Shown: piece after piece, positions 60,614 to 64,000 of the stretch | Position numbering within the stretch: the first letter of the stretch is position 1 | Layout of the letters: each line of letters starts with the position of its first letter | Assembly (NCBI GenBank): GCA_026874595.1 | Contig: CM049316.1 | Coordinates: forward strand, 52,461,676-52,525,675 | Source: Sipunculus nudus | Lineage: Eukaryota > Annelida > Sipuncula > Golfingiida > Sipunculidae | Direction: 5' to 3' | DNA: 64,000 nt | The notes under the pieces: generated by a model | What the model was told of the DNA's origin: nothing | The model's database searches: none | The model's input: only the letters and a program-made list of their open reading frames with translations | Position numbers and translations under genes: made by a program

Positions 60614-62730
60614 AGATTAATGAGCACAAGCATCTTCCAACATTTCTGCAATGTGAAACAAATGAGTGTGAAGTAAACACTATTTTATCAGCAAAAATCA
60701 GCATTACCAACATTATGGTGTTTATTTTGCTTCATTGCATGGCTTCAAATATTAAAATATATAGTCTTTGGATATGACGAATTGAAACTTTCCTTAATGA
60801 TCCTATCTTACACAGGTCGGTCTTTTGGTCGAACAATGATGTTCACTCATTGTCAAGTGAAGGTAGAAGATACTATGCCTATTAGGGATATTTTTGGAGT
60901 AATTGAATGATTATTCATATATTAATTATTGTTTATTAGTTCACTAAGAGCTAGATTAATAACATCCCTTGATCGTTAAATATGAACAACACGTTTTGAG
61001 CATTATTTTGCTATAGTCCACATCAATCAGTTTTTTTTTTTTGTATGTGCCCTATATACCCGCAAGTGATTAATTCATAGACTCCGATCAGCAAAGAAGT
61101 GCACGGAGAAAGTCTGATTCGGTTAAATAGAGATATACATATCTGAGGCATTTTAATATCATCACAGATTGAAGATATGATTTAGATACAAGTCCCTAAA
61201 TTGTTAAGCCTTTCGCCTATTGGTGATTTTGTCAGCATGAGTTAAAAGTGTTGGTTAACACAGTCACTGGCTGGCAGTTGGCAATTTCTCAAAGATTTAT
61301 GAAAGCTATATAATCCAGTAAGATTATGCCGACAATCCCTCATCATGCAGGTCACATTTAAACAAAAATAAAATAAAATAAGGTAGAGTATTTGTATATA
61401 TGGTATCGTTGATGAAAATAAGAAATACGAGACAAAACTAAACGCTTTTGAGTGAATTCACTGATGGCTCTGTCGATATATATATCAGCGTCTTGGATAT
61501 ATAAACTATGGTTAGAATGCCAAATGAAGATATCCCAGGATGCGGTGGAGCAGTTAATTTGGAAAACTAAAAATAAAATGCTAAATTTGCTAGATTTTGA
61601 GAGTGGCAGATTTTGAGAGACATGATCAATCAAAGCATGATTATATATATATATAAATATAAAGAGGTTATAAATAAAGGAGGTACAGGTTTACTGTTGA
61701 CATTTTAAGAGGCAAGACTTAAAACAGATAACTATGTACGACAAAGCACTATTAAGAACAATGAAAAGTGCTTAAATTTGAAAGCATTATTATATCAAAT
61801 ATACAAATAACGTCATGTAATCTATATTCCAGGGATATTGGGCATTATACCTATAAATTCTATGAGTTAATAAAATAAAGTGAATCCAAGACCATGTATG
61901 TTATTATTTTCTTGTACCTGAAGTAATGAAACAAAATGCACTTTAATGTTGGTAAAGCTGGTTTTTCTAGTGAAGTATTTGTCACTTCAATCAGTTATTT
62001 CAGATAATTTATGGGGATAAAAAAAAAAGAATAAGCCTGTGTCTTAATCTTAATTACTTACAACTCAATTTTTCTGGTAATTTGAGCAGCTATAAATTAC
62101 ACTTTCACATTGTGCAGTTCAAGGATGTGGAGATCAGACCCCTTAATTGATACTTGAGGGTAGAGAGTACCATCTTATCTTCTTGCATTTTTTCGGTTCA
62201 AATATTTTATCAATAAATCATATAAATATATGGTTCCTGCAAATTTAATCGCGTCAAAATCTTGCTCTCACAACGAGATTTGCATTTGTGCTGTTTGTCC
62301 TAAAGAAGTAAGGTCCCAAAAATATATCTGAATATTACAAATATGCCTTTGGTATAAAGATTATATTAGTGGGTGTAAATTTTTAGGGGGAATAAATTCA
62401 GGATGAAAGGGTATATCAATTATTCTGAGCAAGACAGTAATTATAATAAATTAGTGTTCTTCCAATTTTGAAAAAAAGAACCCCCCCCCCCCCGATCTGC
62501 TTCACCCGCTTCTGATGTCAAACAAAAAATAGCTTTTTGAACCAGTCCTTAACTGAGTAAATTGTTTTAAAATAAAAAATGTAGTAATTCCGCGTACATT
62601 TATGCACTCTCTACCCTTAAGATAACCATCGAAGCAACAATATTTTTGCTGGGGTAACCGTCTAAATCTAATTCTGCAATGCAAAAAAATTACAGGAAAA
62701 ATAGCAAGAGGACCACAGTTTCTCGTTACA
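60614..62730. other. AT-rich intergenic sequence before the TMX3-like exon
   Basis: No gene, RNA or clear repeat found. A poly-C run lies at 62481-62493. Confidence 0.5.
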
Positions 62731-62770
62731 CCGTACCGGCTTGCTACGGAAGCCAGCAGTAGACGACAAG

Positions 62771-62862
62771 ATGTGGGCGGCCAAGGTGTCGGCCTGTCTG
62801 ATCTCTGTCAGGTTAATACTTCTCGGCATCATTTCAGCCCAAGTGATTGAGCTAGATGATAG
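62771..62862 (+). CDS. First coding exon of an ER thioredoxin/PDI-family protein, TMX3-like (partial)
   Basis: ATG at 62771 has A at -3 and opens 30 codons reading MWAAKVSACLISVRL, then a hydrophobic run ending in IISA, then QVIELDD. The exon then breaks in phase 2 at AG|GTAATA. This is a classic secretory signal peptide, with cleavage expected after the ISA. Directly after it comes the start of a thioredoxin fold of the PDI family, whose mature proteins begin V-x-x-L-D/N-D/E-S/R-F. Human TMX3, a transmembrane ER thiol oxidoreductase, reads VEDLDESF at the same point, and a serine completed from AG plus C or T would fit. Later exons with the CxxC active site lie beyond 64000, so the catalytic part cannot be checked. 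Other PDI-family members (TXNDC5, ERp44) remain possible. Confidence 0.5.
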
Positions 62863-63215
62863 GTAATATGTACTCATATTTAGAACACTTCCCAACTAAA
62901 GCCATTCAGGGAAAATCAGTTGACTGTTGTGCATCCCGCCTGCTTCATTCTTCTCTGCTCGTTGTTGTCCTGTGGATATTTCGGTACGACAATAGTCCGT
63001 TCCAGTACCCGTGCCGCACGTTTTTTTGCGATAATTATTTTAAGAGTATTCTTTAAAAAGCCCGGCAGAACTATAGAAACCAGGCTTCAGCCTGCCGCCG
63101 GTACAACGGGTGTCGCATAATAAATTGTTTCCTGGAAAAGGCCGATACATATCATTTTCCTCAGAATTCCCGTATTTAATTTTGCTCATAGCTGGAGTTT
63201 ATTATATTAGAGGAG

Positions 63216-63275
63216 GAGGGGTCCGGGGAACCTGGGTTCCCCGTCTGAACGGGGGTGTGGGGGCGGAGCCCCCAC
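63216..63275. repeat. GC-rich hairpin cluster
   Basis: GGGGAACCTGGGTTCCCC and GGGGGCGGAGCCCCC are adjacent perfect or near-perfect hairpins in AT-rich surroundings, just left of the SINE pair. Confidence 0.7.
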
Positions 63276-63290
63276 CTAAAGCTTAATTTT

Positions 63291-63606
63291 CCTGTTAAAA
63301 TAGTAAATGGTTTCCCATTTTCACGATAGATGCCTCTTCAATCGCAGATATAAATCAACAAAACTTGCTCCTGCTGGTATCTCGTCTTCACGGCTCACTT
63401 AGTAGCGTGTAGGGTTCCTAGTCTAGAGATCGTAGGTTCGATTCCCGATTCAGGCGACTTCTGATGTTTAGTAGTTGTTTATGTTAGAAGAGTTAAGTGT
63501 AGGGACATCTACAGGGAAAAGTAGGAATTAAAATAGGGAATGAGAGGAGACAATTTTATTTATATGTTCCTCAAAAGAAGCGAAGCCCGCGTTCTATAGT
63601 GGCTCC
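63291..63606 (+). mobile_element. tRNA-derived SINE-like arm, left
   Basis: The region 63392-63406 (GGCTCACTTAGTAGC) matches a tRNA box A, and GGTTCGATTCC at 63435-63445 is a perfect box B, followed by a roughly 150-bp non-tRNA body ending CGCGTTCTATAGTGGCTCC. The whole arm is the imperfect reverse complement of 63690-64000. Tail-to-tail orientation with an 83-bp spacer. Confidence 0.8.
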
Positions 63607-63689
63607 AAAAGCCCTTTGGCCTGAAGTAAATAAACAAATATTCCCCCAATTTTGTGTTAAGTAGTTATATGTCATGTAAAACGTATTTA

Positions 63690-64000
63690 GGAGCCACTAT
63701 AGAACGCGGGCTTCGCTTCTATTGAGGAAAATATAAATAAAACTCTCCTCTCATTCCCTATTTTAACTCCTACTTTTCCCTGTAGATGTCCCTACACTCA
63801 ACTCCTCTAACATTACCTACTACTAAGCAGAAGAAGGCACCTGAATTGGGAATCAAACCTACCATTAGACTAGGAGCCCTACATGCTACTAAGTGAGCTG
63901 TGAAGACAAGATACCAGCAGCAGCGAGTTTTGTCCATTTATATCTGCGATTGAAGCGCCATCTATCGCGAAAATGGGAATAAATTTACTATTTGAAAAGG
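63690..64000 (-). mobile_element. tRNA-derived SINE-like arm, right (runs to window edge)
   Basis: Reverse-complement partner of 63291-63606, starting GGAGCCACTATAGAACGCGG. Its box B is altered (GGTTTGATTCC on the minus strand). It may continue past 64000. Confidence 0.8.

Noticed and set aside
1-64000. CRISPR arrays, bacterial operons, phage or integron structures
   Set aside because: Tandem repeats here have no spacer structure, and the genes are split by introns; the sequence is eukaryotic.

Overview
The window is animal nuclear DNA, most likely from a mollusc and probably a bivalve. The evidence for animal DNA is split genes with long introns, AT-rich intergenic sequence, poly-G/C and (AT)n tracts, non-LTR retrotransposon remnants and DNA transposons. 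The evidence for a bivalve is the many elements built like the bivalve pearl / Helentron-associated (HINE) families: short terminal hairpins, internal tandem core repeats and a short (ACGG)n tract before the 3' end. There is no bacterial-style gene, CRISPR array or operon. Almost every long open frame is chance or lies in a repeat.

Two host genes can be recognised from protein similarity and splice signals. Prefoldin subunit 4 (PFDN4) runs on the minus strand across about 49 kb: a tiny candidate first exon at 57629-57652 in a CpG-rich block, then secure coding exons at 28375-28479, 26130-26200 and 8243-8444. The spliced product would be 133 aa. The last intron (8445-26129, 17.7 kb) has no GT donor. 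Instead it carries a textbook U12-type AT-AC set: ATATCCTTTT donor, TCCTTAAC branch site, AC acceptor. At the right edge on the plus strand, 62771-62862 looks like the signal-peptide exon of an ER thioredoxin/PDI-family protein, best compared with TMX3; the rest lies outside the window.

Everything else is mainly repeat.
- 1-3.6 kb: AT-rich, with a few small duplications.
- 3.9-5.0, 12.5-13.8, 38.4-39.8 and 40.0-40.6 kb: family A, built from repeating units around the palindrome GGTGGCGCCACC.
- 6.0-8.1, 10.9-12.3, 39.8-42.8 and 44.4-44.7 kb: family E.
- 8.6-10.9, 14.3-18.2, 29.3-31.1 and 46.8-48.7 kb: family C and related elements, partly made of tandem TGACCTTGACCTTTGACC-like units.
- 18.6-23.9 kb: a 48-bp minisatellite split by a TA-flanked DNA transposon that itself holds a Mutator-like element.
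- 26.2-27.4 kb: a 33-bp minisatellite inside PFDN4 intron 2.
- 32.4-36.4 kb: a Tx1/L1-group LINE interrupted by a Tigger/pogo element.
- 43.5-44.4 and 55.8-56.6 kb: two other LINE reverse-transcriptase relics.
- 44.8-46.8 kb: family B with 180-bp core repeats.
- 49.6-50.7 kb: family D with 302-bp core repeats.
- 60.2-60.6 kb: a MITE.
- 63.3-64.0 kb: an inverted pair of tRNA-derived SINEs.

The genes do not form a pathway cluster. The most interesting structure is a small housekeeping chaperonin-cofactor gene stretched by nested transposons, with a minor-spliceosome intron holding about 17 kb of them. Family names A-E are labels for this window only. All assignments come from reading the sequence; no database search was run.
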